A stretch of DNA of 64,000 bases from Berberis thunbergii (taxonomy: Eukaryota > Streptophyta > Magnoliopsida > Ranunculales > Berberidaceae). The notes under the pieces were generated by a model. The model saw only the letters and a list, made by a program, of their open reading frames with translations, was not told the origin of the DNA and did no database searches. The stretch covers positions 558,001 through 622,000 of the forward strand of contig QNQO01006937.1 of assembly GCA_003290165.1 (NCBI GenBank). The letters run 5' to 3'. The position numbers and the translations under genes were made by a program. Of this stretch, positions 33,953 through 44,512 are shown piece by piece (position 1 is the first letter of the stretch; each line of letters opens with the position of its first letter).

Positions 33953-35150
33953 AGCGTTAGCTTTTCTTTCTTCTTCTTACATAGAGATATCATGATATTC
34001 AGGAGGAGATATATTTACTAACTTTGGACTGCTAGTAGAGATTCTGCAAAATACATCGTATAGCTCTTTACTAACTTTGATGCTGTTTGTTTGTGTTCTA
34101 TTTGGCCTGCAGGGGCGGTGTAGGCGATTCAGCTGCGAGGATCACAATGCGCGCAGGAACGAGGTGCACTCTGTTAGTGACCCCTTCCTTATCAATGCAG
34201 AATTGGTATCACCTTTCCAAAACAGAAGTGCTGAATTTTTGTTGTGTGATATTGCTGCTCTGTTACGTGCTGGTTTGTGGTCAGGTTGCTTGTATACGGG
34301 AAAAATCGGGTGCCAGGCTGGCGTGATGCGTTGGATCTTTGCAAGTTGGTAGGATGGTCATTGGCATTTAGAGTTTGTTATTGCAATTTGCATTTTGAAC
34401 TTGCAATTTTATTTGCAAGTTGCAAGGAGTAATTTGATGTTTGACTGATGAATCATTAGGTTGGTTGCTAGTTGCAACTTGCAATTTTATTTATCCATTG
34501 AAGGTGTTATTCAAGTGCAGGGTGATATTACAAATGCATAGACTACGCATAAAGATTTGTTTATTGTGATGTATATATAAACTACTGATGATAAAGATGA
34601 ACTTAATATTCAAACTTGCCTGTCATGAACTTTTTTAAATAGGGCATGTTAGTTTGTCACACTTTTTGATACACATTCCCACATTGAATAGAATTACGAT
34701 TTTTTAAGGTGGAGATCATCTTTACAAAAAATCAGCTCATTTTAACCTTTTTTGCCTATCAAACAATTGTACGAAAATGAAGAATGTAGCCGATTGCAGC
34801 TGTCCATTTTACATAAATTTCAACTTAAGATGTTGGAATGAATTGAATTTTTTCCAGCATTTGTTTTTCTTCGAATGCATGATTGGTTTGAGCTTCTTGT
34901 CAAGCTATAAAAGCTAACTTTGCTTGGTTGACAATTGCAGGTAATTGTGGCAAGTACTTGTGAAGGTGCATAGCTTTGCTTGGCTCTATACGAGGAGCAG
35001 GTGACAGGTATGAACATACTTCCATCTGTTGAGACCAATGTAAATATTTGTAGGTTTTGTGAATCGAAAAATTCAATTCCACAACTTTTAAGTTACCTTG
35101 TACAAATTGCCCTTTATTTTGTTCGTTTCACATTAACAAAATACCACTAG
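33953..35150 (+). other. Stretch between DUF1666 and LHCB5 fragments, no gene recognised
   Basis: A GC-richer patch at 34108-34350 (open as ggccgatt...; frames of 79-91 codons in two frames) has no recognisable motif. Repeated cttgcaattttatttgcaag text at about 34400-34490 forms short direct and inverted repeats. A possible exon-like piece lies at about 34944-35002 between cag and gtgaca. Confidence 0.4.
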
Positions 35151-36062
35151 GATTTTCTTGCCAGAAGGTCTCTTGGACAGATCAGAAATCCCAGAGTATT
35201 TAACAGGAGAAGTGCCTGGAGAGTAAGCATCTTTAGTTTATTATGCTTTTGTTACTTACTTACAATTCAAATCTCCTGTTATGCATGGGAAGCCAATCTT
35301 TTTCTCATTTCTTGACATGTTATTTGTAGCTATGGTTATGACCCATTCGGTTTGAGCAAGAAACCTGAAAACTTCGCCAAGTAAGTATGGTTGCTCCTGT
35401 CTTGCACAATATTTGTGACTTAAATGTCTGATCTTGCAAGAGACTCAATGAGATTATTGATGTGCAAGTACCAAGCATATGAGCTCATCCACGCCCGATG
35501 GGCCATGCTCGGTGCTGCTGGCTTCATCATCCCCGAAGCCTTCAACAAATTCGGTGCCAACTGTGGCCCTGAAGCCGTCTGGTTCAAGGTAAACTGGCTT
35601 TAACTACATGCCAGTTACTGGAGTATCTATTTATTCTGATGTTGCACTCTGTTCATAATAACAAAAAGTGGACAAAGGACATTTCAGAAAGTAGTTCATC
35701 ATGAGTCCGACGCAATCTAACATGTATTAAATGACTAAGTGATGGTAACAATAATGTACTGATCCGTACTTACAACTTTGTAGACTGGAGCCCTACTTCT
35801 TGATGGGAACACATTGAACTACTTCGGAAAGAATATCCCTATCAACCTTATTTTTGCAGTCGCTGCTGAAGTCGTTCTTCTTGGTGGTGTTGAATACTAC
35901 AGAATTACCAACGCACTGGTATGTAATTGGATCTATCTATGACAGATAATGAGAATAATTGTTGATAACTATTATTACAATAAGAAAAAAGATGGTAATA
36001 CCTTTGCATCTCTTTGATAGGACTTGGAGGACAAGCTACACCCAGGTGGTCCATTCGATCCA
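35151..36062 (+). pseudogene. LHCB5: Captured LHCB5 (CP26 antenna protein) gene fragment
   Basis: Exons are 35151-35222 (FLPEGLLDRSEIPEYLTGEV), 35330-35380 (YGYDPFGLSKKPENFA), 35468-35588 ([25 protein letters not shown]), 35784-35918 ([19 protein letters not shown]) and 36021-36062 (DLEDKLHPGGPFDP). CP26 is the chlorophyll a/b-binding minor antenna protein of photosystem II in the thylakoid; the [15 protein letters not shown] helix is diagnostic. The phases of all exons fit. The transit peptide and first exon are missing, and the C-terminal third is cut off after FDP. The acceptor in front of the third exon reads tgcaa|g where an AG is needed to keep the frame. Confidence 0.92.
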
Positions 36063-36164
36063 TCTCTTTTATTTGTAGGACTTTTTTCTCCCTATTTTAA
36101 GTCACTACCATGGTTTTGGCTATCTTTTTATTGAGCAGTTCTAAATGTCGAGGAAATAGATGAG

Positions 36165-36616
36165 GAAATGGGCGAGGAAAACGACGTGGCGGGGTGGAGA
36201 AATTTTTCCTGCTGCTGTTTCATGCGGGGGCGGACTGGCGTACTTGCTGTTGCTGCGCTCTGTTGCTGTTGCTGATGCTGATGTTGCTGTTGCTGTTGCT
36301 GCGCGGCGTTGATGTTGCTGCTACGCTTTGGCGCATTACTGCTGCTGCCCTGCTTTGCTGTTGCTGTTGCTGCTTGGTTTGCTGCTGCTGTCTGTCGCAG
36401 CGTTGACATGCTGAGATGTGGCAACATGCGGTTGGAGCGTGTGTATGCCGGTTGATCTGGGCAGTCCGGTGTAACTTGATTTGTCGCATAAACGCGCGTG
36501 TGCTGCGTGTTCTACGGTTGAGAGACTGACTGTGAGTTGATTTAAGTTGATTGCTTTAAGTTTTGTATTTTCATTGTTTTTAGTTTTTGCCTTGGCTTTC
36601 AAAAAAAAAAAAAAAG
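36165..36616 (-). repeat. CAG-rich dispersed element, copy 2, with adjoining A-run
   Basis: The shared end (tagaacacgcagcacacgcg on the minus strand, 36519 downward) and the CAG/CAA-rich interior are as in copies 1 and 3, but the triplet part is longer. On the plus strand it is followed by about 80 bp ending in a 16-base A-run (36600-36616). It lies directly after the truncated LHCB5 fragment. Short polyGln or polyLeu frames through it are compositional artefacts. Confidence 0.65.
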
Positions 36617-36867
36617 GACATGCCCTGGATTTTGATGTCCAACCAGGAAATGATTTTTTTTGCTGATTTAATTTTTATATGTTTCATGCTAGATATTATT
36701 GGTTGGATTGGATTTTAATCTTCATCTGACAACAGGATGATGATCACTTGCGTAGTTATTTTCAAAATGGTTTCTAATTGCATGTTTTGTCGACAAGTTC
36801 TTAGTTTTCAAAATGGTTTTCAAACTTTTTGTCGACAAGTTCTCAATTTTAAATTTATAAATGCCAG

Positions 36868-37551
36868 GAAGCTGCTAAGGAGTTGGCTCCACGGTTGGAA
36901 GTCATTTTGCAGCATCTCTTGTGTGCTTTTGGGCAATATCAGGTTTGTTTTATATAAGTGCTCTTTCACTTTACATTTTGGCTATTATGTCAAATATCTG
37001 ACACTTGCTAATCCCTTTTTGTCTAAACTCGTTTAGAAACGAAACCTTCGGATTGTATATAAATGATGCTAATGAAACCTTCAGGTATCATGTAATGTGT
37101 TTCATCTTGTTGGCTGCCAGTATTGAACAAAAATAGTAAGTTAACTTGTTCTCTATGATGATGAATTACAGCCAAGATATCTTGAGATTTTAATGCCTCC
37201 AGTGATTGCAAAGTGGCAGCAGCTTTCGAATGCCAACAGAGATCTTTTTCCCTTGCTCGAGTGTTTTACATCTATAGCACAGGTATCTTTTCCCTTGCCT
37301 GAGTCATTTAAAAATTTTCTATTTGATTAAACAGCTGTCAGGCTCATGTCGAACTAATATTTTTAACTTATAGTTCTACACGACTTATTTTTTTTTAAAC
37401 TTTTGGAAGTCTCTTCTAGACCGAATGAAACAATAGAGTTTTTATACTCTTGTTCTATCTGTTTCAGGCATTAGGTTCTGGGTTTGCTCAGTTTGCAGAA
37501 CCTGTGTTTCAGATGTGCATAAATATCATCCAGACTCAGCAATTGGCAAAG
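36868..37551 (+). pseudogene. Captured transportin-1 (importin beta-2) gene fragment
   Basis: Exons are 36868-36942 (EAAKELAPRLEVILQHLLCA), 37037-37084 (NLRIVY then stops), 37172-37282 ([35 protein letters not shown]) and 37468-37551 ([20 protein letters not shown]). Transportins are karyopherins that import nuclear proteins such as RNA-binding proteins; these are HEAT repeats from the middle of the protein. The second exon is disrupted (in-frame tga and taa). Introns have GT-AG borders. Confidence 0.88.
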
Positions 37552-37869
37552 GTTTCTACATACTTTTGTTGTGTATATCACTCCTTCAGCTTCTGCAGAT
37601 CTGCATTGTGTTTTAGTTCTTATCCATTTATTGGCCTAACATGGAGGTGTTTTGAAAGGGACATCACCCAGTTGTATTATGAATAATTATGTATTTGATT
37701 AAGTGATCATGTTGGAGAGGTTTGGAGCAATCACGATGACCAATTGCTTGTAATATGTTGAATTATTATTGATAATTAATTTGTTTAATTCAGACTGAAT
37801 TAGTTCATCCAATTTATGATTCTTTTGTCTCATTTGTGTGGACTATGTGTAAGGACTGATTTTGCAGGT

Positions 37870-38627
37870 GCCACGGCTGTGATTTTGCTACAGCAGCAAA
37901 AAATAAAATATTATTTTTTTTTTCGATTATATTAACTTGCAACGGTTTAAAACCGTTGCAACAAAACAGATTTCTTTTTTTTTTTGAATTTTGTTTTAAT
38001 TGCCAACGGCTTAAAACCGTGGTTCCATCTTGCCACAGCTACAAACCGTGGGCATTATTTCTCATTTGCTACGGCTAGAAACCGTGGCCATGGTTAGCCA
38101 CGGCCTAAAACCGTTGCTAGCACATTTGCCACTGTTTAATTCACACTATTTAGCCACGGTTTGTAACCGTTGCCAAGGTTAGCCACGGCTAAAAACCGTT
38201 GCTAATCTTAGCCACGGTTCCAAACCGTTGCTAATCTTAGCCACGGTTCCAAACCGTTGCTAATATATGGACTTTGTCACGGCTTAAAACCGTAGCTAAG
38301 TTTGCAACGGCTATAAACCGTTGCTATCTTGTTAGACACGGTTTATAACCGCTGCTAATATCTACACTTTGTAACGGCTTGGAACCGTTGCTACTTTGCC
38401 ACGGCTTAGAACCGTTGCTATTGTTATTGCAACGGTGTATAACCGTTGCTAATTTTTGAAAATAACGCCCCCCATCCAAACATAAAGCCGTTGCTACAAT
38501 GTTTAGCAACGGTTTATAGCCGTTACAAATGATTTTGCGACGCCCCTGTAGTCCACGGCTCTTAGCCGTGGCAATGGCTTACGCCCACGGTCTAGAACAG
38601 TTGCTAATGGGGGTTTTTGGTGTAGTG
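37870..38627. repeat. Right subterminal repeat array of the inner CACTA
   Basis: Many copies in both orientations of gccacggtttaaaaccgttgcta-type motifs, ending in the terminal repeat ttttggtgtagtg. The array is denser than the left one. Confidence 0.9.
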
Positions 38628-38630
38628 TAA

Positions 38631-38745
38631 GTTTGGCTTTTATAGCGTTTCAAAACCGCTATGGTAGCCTCTTCCATAGCGTTTTAAAAACGCTATAGTA
38701 GACTCTAAAACCGCTATGGTAGACTTTACGCTATGGTAAGTATAC
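38631..38745. repeat. Outer CACTA subterminal repeats resumed after the inner element
   Basis: Copies of tagcgttt...aaccgctatggtag continue the array seen at 23048-23181, proving the order of insertion. Confidence 0.85.
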
Positions 38746-39184
38746 ATAGTAAATTTTTTTTTTTTTTTTTTTACTATCAAATGACTTTTTATTACATCTT
38801 ATCATGTATGCATTAGCCTGAGCACTCAAAATTCATTGTGACAAAGACAAGAAACACCATGTTAGTGATCAAGTTATTTTCACTTCCTTTTGCTAAAAGA
38901 AATGTTGAATGATCTAAACATTTTTGTGATGATGAATGTACATAATGTTTCAAGGGAAAAAAGGGAACGAAAGTAACGACATAATTTTTGTGATGATGAA
39001 TGTACATAATGTACAAACTCTTATTAATCTACACTTGCAACAACAACAATGACAGCAGAAACAGCAACAGGGGCTGTCGACAGCAACAACAGCAATGATA
39101 GCAACGACAGCAACAGCAGCAGCAGCAGCAGCAGCAGATAGCAGCAGCAGCAGCAGCCATACTAGAGCAGCAGCAGCTTACCCT
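38746..39184. other. Outer CACTA interior: A/T run, duplicated 20-mer and a CAG microsatellite
   Basis: A 19-base T-run lies at 38753-38771. A direct repeat of tttttgtgatgatgaatgta (38920 and 38987) is present. A CAA/CAG-rich tract runs at 39040-39175, with an uninterrupted (cag)n core at about 39113-39137. No gene. Confidence 0.6.
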
Positions 39185-40250
39185 TGATAGGATCAAAGAA
39201 CCTTTCTATAAGAGCAAAGACGATGTTGACTAACCGTGGAACACGGTCCAAGCCGTCGTTATATTCTTTTCCCATCTCGTTATACCAAATATTCACCTCA
39301 AAGTTCTTTTCATCAGAGTTCAATAAATCATAAGCTGCAAAAACGTTTAGATTTTTCAAATTCACCTACTAGTATTGAACTTATCATGCCAAGTATTCAA
39401 GAAAACAATGTGAGACCACAAACCTGCCATGATTTTGTCATCCTTCTTCTTTGGTTTACCTTGTTCGTTTGTGTCAGTTATCGGTCTACCTTGTTGGTAT
39501 GTCTTTAGTAATTCAGCATTTATCACTACCGAACTCTTGCGCCATGAATATAACCCTGTCATACACCTTAGCTCTACACACACATTCAAGAAAGATTAAA
39601 GGAACAACGATAATATATCACTCTTTGAAAAATCTCCCAGCATTCAATAGTAAAACCAATCACTTTTATTATCAAAGATACCAGACCAACCGATATTCTT
39701 AGAATACCTGTTTCAATTGGACTATTAATATTTGGAACCTTCACATTAACAGTGGATGTGATATTTGCTTGGCATTGTCCTTGAATGATATCCAAAGAAA
39801 CACCATCATAATCATCATCAAAAGCAACCTCAATAAAATTATCTGTGCTGGAACGCTTTTCAAACCCCTGAAAAAAAATATCGAAGGCACATTAGCATGG
39901 AAACCTGGAGAATTGAAGAAAACAACAATGAAAAACAAAGGACAACCAAGAAACACGTACAACAACGAAATTGGCAAAATCATCCAAATTCACTGAGGAG
40001 TTGTTGAAATTGAACCCCTTGGGAAACAAGTTTTCTCCCACACCTATCAATCAAAATAAGAGAGATCAATCGATATTCAAATTGCAAACCAGCAAACACA
40101 ATAATTAGTGGAGATCAAAAGATGGTATTGTGGAGAGAACCCACTTGATCCAAAAGACTGATTAGCACCAGTTAATAGTACTGTGGTAGCATCTGCGAGG
40201 GCGGGTAATTGCACTAATGCAGGGCACTCTGGAGGGTGATTGATCGGACA
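39185..40250 (-). pseudogene. Captured ABCA-family ABC transporter gene fragment
   Basis: Minus-strand exon pieces are 40250-40137 (INHPPECPALVQLPALADAT, LLTGANQSFGSSG), about 40045-39968 (GENLFPKGFNFNNSSVNLDD), about 39870-39690 (DGVSLDIIQGQCQANITSTV) and about 39365-39210 (NVFAAYDLLNSDEKNFEVNI, VPRLVN). The first and last motifs are typical of the large extracytoplasmic loop of plant ABCA transporters (full- or half-size ABC1-type, probably lipid transport). No nucleotide-binding domain is present. The last piece changes frame after VPRLVN. Exact exon borders in the middle are uncertain. Confidence 0.78.
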
Positions 40251-40284
40251 TTTCGAATATTGACCAGGATCAGAATTGATATTA

Positions 40285-40570
40285 TTACCGATAGAGCACG
40301 CAACAAACGCGCATTTCTACGACCCGAGCGTACCCCGGATTGCCCAAGTCAAATGTTCCAACCAACGCTGCGACAGATCAGCGTAGCAGCAGCAACAATT
40401 CAGCATAGCAGCAAACAACAGCAGCAATGCGTAGCAGCTGCAGCAGCAGCACCTCAGCACAGCAGCAGCGGCATCAGCGACTCAGCAACAGCATCCGCAA
40501 TAGCAACACAGCGCAGAACAGAGCAGCTCTGTTTTGCAATAGAGTGCTCTGCCAGAATTCTGCCCCTGTT
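40285..40570 (+). repeat. CAG-rich dispersed element, copy 3
   Basis: Starts tagagcacgcaacaaacgcg and has accaacgctgcgacagatca. It then has a CAG-rich interior and gcgcagaacagagcagctct near its end, in the same order as copies 1 and 2. It adjoins the ABCA fragment on its upstream side. Confidence 0.7.
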
Positions 40571-42944
40571 TAGATGTGTCGCAACCGCAATTATCCGCGT
40601 CATCCAGGCCGCATACCGTCACTAGACAACAAAAATGTGGGTTCATTTGAGATTAACATTATGGTAACATGTGAGAAATTCATGGAGGCGATTCATTGAT
40701 GTTGCCCAATCGAAGCAGTTTTTGCAATGCCATGTATTCCATGCAATCATTAGCAGGTATAACAGACAGTCTCATTATTATTCGAGGCATGACAATTTCA
40801 TATGCAACTGATTCAAGGATATCAGTCATATACAGACATGCAAAGATTGTATGAATCCATAACCAAGGATCAAAATGAAATATGAAAGCCATCAACGGCC
40901 TTCCAATTTAGAACTTATACCCTTCCTGGTTTGAAAAAAAATGAAAGAATCTGATCTAATGACAATGAGGATACCATCATCAATAAGAGGCTAAATTTGA
41001 AGCTTAAAAGCACATGGTTTTTGTTTTGCACCCCTGAAAGCTCAAGATGCCAGTTGTTCAAGCATGGAGTACAAAGGATATGATTTTAAAAGACATGGAC
41101 TATACAAGATCTTCGCAGTTTTGTTTCTGAAGAAGTGAAAGGGTCTTATCCCACCCCCATTCCTCATAAATTAAGGAAGAAGACATAAGCAAAAAAAGTG
41201 TAGGAAGGTAACGGACCTAAAGCATAGATCTAAAGCTCTTGCCAAAACGAAGTAAAAACATAACCAAAAACTGACTATCAGCCCCTTATAGAGTACAAAA
41301 GTAGAACTTTGTGCTTCAACCAGGTTACAATTAGACAAAAGGCTAAACTAGGCATAGGAGTAGTGATATAGCTTTTAGACTTCACGCTTACCTATTATCG
41401 TAGCAGTTAGTGGTAAATGAAACTGCTTGTATTTAGAAAAAGAAAAAATAAAGTTGAACAAAAATAAAAGAGAACGAGAAAGAACTTGTAAATATATTGG
41501 ATTGATTCAAAGACAGTGAAGGGACTATTGTTTGCAGCTGCATGGGCAGCTGCTACTTAGGATCCCTATATGAATACTATCCCTGATCAAATGCTTTTAG
41601 TTCCAAAAAGAATACACTTGTCCAAAGCATAGTGGATTTATTTAGTAAATGGCAAACTAAGATACCTGAACACATTGCAATCAATAAATATGCATGCTAT
41701 TATGACAACAAAATGGATACAATGCACTTATGAAGCCTACACAGAGATGAACCAAGAGACAATTTTTGCAAAAAGATTTCTAATAACAAAAAGGTCAAGC
41801 ATGGAGGTAATCCCTTAATTCTGTAAAGAAATAAGCTTTCCAATTTCAAAATATACAAAAAGACATTGGCATTGGAATTGACAAGCATTGTAGTTTCTGA
41901 AAATTGTTTATCCCATGTATAACAAAGTGTACAGAGGAAAAAAATAAAAAAAAAACAAGGCCATGAAGAGATAAATGACATGATGTTCATGAGCAAGGGA
42001 AAAAAAACTGAAGACAACTAAACAAACTCACTGTTGACATTGGAGAAATTGACTGAATATGGAGAGCTTAGGTCTATTTATATGCTTACAAGTTGCGAGC
42101 ATACAATTTATAAGTTGGCCATTAGTTTCCCAGCTCACAGTTCAACAGAGCTCATGGTAGTCCATTTTAGGGTATCAAAATTGTCGACATAGTTGTCTTG
42201 GTCAGATTATAAGTTGGCCACCATGTTGCTTCTTTACTCCATTCACTTTCAACATGAATTATTTTCTATACTACCCTACCAAAACAAGCTACACCTGCCT
42301 TGATGCATTGATATTTGTAGGGGGGGGAAACACTTTTTCAGACCCAACAGCTCTCATAAACATCATCTCTCTCCAAAATATGCCTACTTGATAATAGTTC
42401 CAATCTTAGGATGTGCTTGGTTCTAAAGAATATTCTAGAGAAAACCACCAGAAAATTAGCAAAAGAGAGAATGAAAATTTTGAGGTGAGGATGACCTTCA
42501 GCCTCATTTTTCTTTTCTTCTCAAAACTATGAAAATCATATTCTTAGATGTAGAGCTAGGAATGATTTCATAGACAGGAAAGATTGCAGTCCTCTTCAAT
42601 CTCAAATGTTCATCTTTTACCACTTTCTTTCCTCTTCCTTCTCTGTTTTTTTTGGGTATCACATATTCAAGAATTTTTCTTTCGACACAGCCTAGTATTT
42701 CTCTACAGCATATTTTTCGAAAGAGACTTTTGTTTTTAACCTATACGTAAAATTTTACTTTCTTCTTGTGGTCAATTATGTATGAGACAAATGTCCAACA
42801 CTTTAATAGCTAACTCACCTATCACTTGTGAATCCGGATCTCTTTCGATGCTCATTACTTGTTTGCCTGAAACGAAGAAAGAAAATAAATAAATTTGAAT
42901 CGAACTCCAGATGAATGAATATCGATTCATTGAATAAATCCTAC
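40571..42944. other. Outer CACTA interior, AT-rich, no gene recognised
   Basis: No similarity recognised over about 2.4 kb. Minus-strand frames at 40895-40680 and 42017-41700 are short and hydrophobic, without motifs. This may be intron or intergenic DNA taken up together with the gene pieces. Confidence 0.45.
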
Positions 42945-43388
42945 CTTCTCCAAGACTCGTATGTTCCATGAGTCATTCCTCTGGACAAAGTGAGGCTCGC
43001 CAACAACATAAGGAGATGGATGAGCATCTCTCAAGAGTGGAAGCCTGGCTGGGGCATATTCATCATCACTATGACAATAGCTTCCATGATCTGGCCCAAG
43101 TGCTCTGACAATGACTGACAATAAGATTGAAAATCCCTGCATCAAGTACAAATTGTAGGTACAACTTTTTACTTGTAAAGATCTAAATGACTTGGAATAT
43201 AATAGATTTACTGCAAATCTAATTTTAGGTTGTGTGACTGTTAAAATTGAAGACCCTTGGGACAAAAATGCGGCCACACGAACCTGAGCAGCCACAATTG
43301 ACAAGCCTATCCATTTACAAAAATCAAAGTCTGACTTCACAAATTTTTTGAACTCGACAAACCTCCCCGTAGGATCCTTAGGAAAATC
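42945..43388 (-). pseudogene. Captured tetraspanin (TOM2A-like) gene fragment
   Basis: Two minus-strand exons are 43388-43284 (DFPKDPTGRFVEFKKFVKSD, CKWIGLSIVAAQ) and 43136-42945 (SVIVRALGPDHGSYCHSDDE, ARLPLLRDAHPSPYVVGEPH, DSWNIRVLEK). They cover the end of the large extracellular loop, the last membrane span and the cytoplasmic tail of plant tetraspanins of the TOM2A-like group. Both exons are open and their GT-AG borders (cag|gattttcc, cag|gttcg, gcag|ggattt, aag|gtagg) are intact, but the first three membrane spans are missing. Confidence 0.85.
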
Positions 43389-44032
43389 CTGATGCAAGAC
43401 TAAAGCAATAACACTTCAGAAGCCATTACTCAATTCATTAAAAAAAAGGATTCAGTGAAACGAGAAAGTAGCATAGGACACATGCTATGCTACCACAAGA
43501 CACGAAGATATACCTTCTCCCAGTCATGGTTCAGAAACACGTCTGCAGTAACTGCAGCTTCCGCGACCACGACTAAAAAGACAAATACCATATACTGTTC
43601 ATTTGCAATCAAGAAAAAGCAGTAATGCAACAGGTTTTACACTCGAAAACAGAGACTCACGTAACTCAGAAAACAACATACTTCTTTGAACATATACTAG
43701 AGAAGAAAATTATTACATAGCAGTTTTGCCAAAGTGCTCTAGAATGATAATAAATAAATTTATCAGTTATAAGAAATTTGTGCCTTCTTATACAACACAA
43801 ATTATGCATATGTTTATTTATCAAGTATTAATCTTGCAGCCTTGCGATACATGATAAACGTTATCATACCGATTCCAAAACAACTAAGCTTTTGTAGAAC
43901 AGAATGACTTGCAAGTGCAATGAGACACAACTCCCAACAGAACGACTTGCAAGTATCTAATTCTCTAAAGTAGCCCCCAACTAACCAAAAGACAGAATAA
44001 GCAAAAGCAGGCTTGATTACGTGGATAGATAC
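43389..44032. other. Non-coding stretch between tetraspanin and RRM fragments
   Basis: AT-rich, no coding similarity recognised. Confidence 0.45.
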
Positions 44033-44125
44033 CACAGAAGGAAAATCAATGAAGGCAAATCCACGAGAAGGGTCGGAACTTCGTTCTTTTATTACACGCA
44101 CATGACGAAGGGGTCCCCATTCAGC
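44033..44125 (-). pseudogene. Captured RRM exon of a SUA/RBM5-type splicing factor
   Basis: The minus-strand exon from ttag|gctgaa to gtg|gtatct encodes AEWGPLRHVRVIKERSSDPS then RGFAFIDFPSV. This is the RNP1-containing half of an RNA-recognition motif that matches plant SUPPRESSOR OF ABI3-5 (RBM5-like) proteins, which act in splicing. It is a single intact exon of 31 codons, and no other exon of the gene is seen. Other RRM proteins cannot be excluded on 31 residues. Confidence 0.7.
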
Positions 44126-44418
44126 CTAACAATAGCAACAAATCAGAAACCAAATGACATACAAGCATAAAAGCTATGCTTACAAACATTTAAAAAAAAA
44201 GAATGAAAATAACAATGGTGTGGGAGAAGTCAACTTAAAACCTTACTTATTTGGGGACATGTAAATACATATATATAATAATAATATTACGTGGAAACTA
44301 GAAATGACAACCCGTTTCAAACATGTTGTAGACAGCCTATATAAGAAGTCGTTATCTTAAATAGATTTGTATTCTTGTACAAGAACCCCAAAAAAGAGGA
44401 AAGGAATTAATGCATCAC
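44126..44418. other. Non-coding stretch between RRM and bZIP-like exons
   Basis: AT-rich text with a (ta)n-like tract at about 44268-44290. No coding similarity. Confidence 0.45.
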
Positions 44419-44512
44419 CTTAAGTGTAGTATGCTGATCAGACAAAAGTTGCTCGTACTCGCTTCTGACACGACTAATTTCAACTTTGAGAGTGTTATTT
44501 TCTTCTTCTAAG
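44419..44512 (-). pseudogene. Captured leucine-zipper-like exon (possible bZIP fragment)
   Basis: The frame LEEENNTLKVEISRVRSEYE, then QLLSDQHTTLK, ends at a splice donor (aag|gtgatg). The heptad pattern and E-N-x-x-L-K resemble the zipper of G-box-binding bZIP factors, but the basic region is absent and another coiled coil is possible. It joins the POR fragment directly at about 44513, another capture junction. Confidence 0.45.

Larger units (their letters stand above)
23185..38627 (+). mobile_element. Inner CACTA transposon carrying captured gene fragments
   Basis: Terminal inverted repeats cactacaccaaaa are identical over 13 bp at both ends. The element is flanked by taa on both sides (23182-23184, 38628-38630), the 3-bp duplication of CACTA elements. 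Subterminal arrays of a 20-25 bp motif (caacggttttaaaccgtggc) lie at both ends. Length is 15.44 kb. It encodes a Ptta/En/Spm-type transposase relic (26802-28230) but no TNPD-type main transposase, so it is non-autonomous. In addition it holds exon-intron pieces of phototropin (-) and, on the plus strand, RDR3-type polymerase, NHX antiporter, DUF1666 protein, LHCB5 and transportin. Confidence 0.93.

Noticed and set aside
34108..34350. GC-rich 79- and 91-codon frames as a gene
   Set aside because: Two frames are open at once, with no motif, no start context and no splice evidence; left as unassigned.
35151..36062. Functional LHCB5 gene
   Set aside because: Transit peptide and first exon are missing, the C-terminal third is cut off, one splice acceptor is lost, and the fragment sits within CACTA ends.
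36128..36490. Poly-Gln protein frames
   Set aside because: Triplet repeats are open in several frames; this is the CAG-rich dispersed element, not a gene.
23185..38627. Helitron or Pack-MULE as the capturing element
   Set aside because: The ends are CACTA repeats with a 3-bp duplication. I see no TC...CTRR ends with a 3' hairpin and no long MULE terminal repeats with 9-bp duplications.
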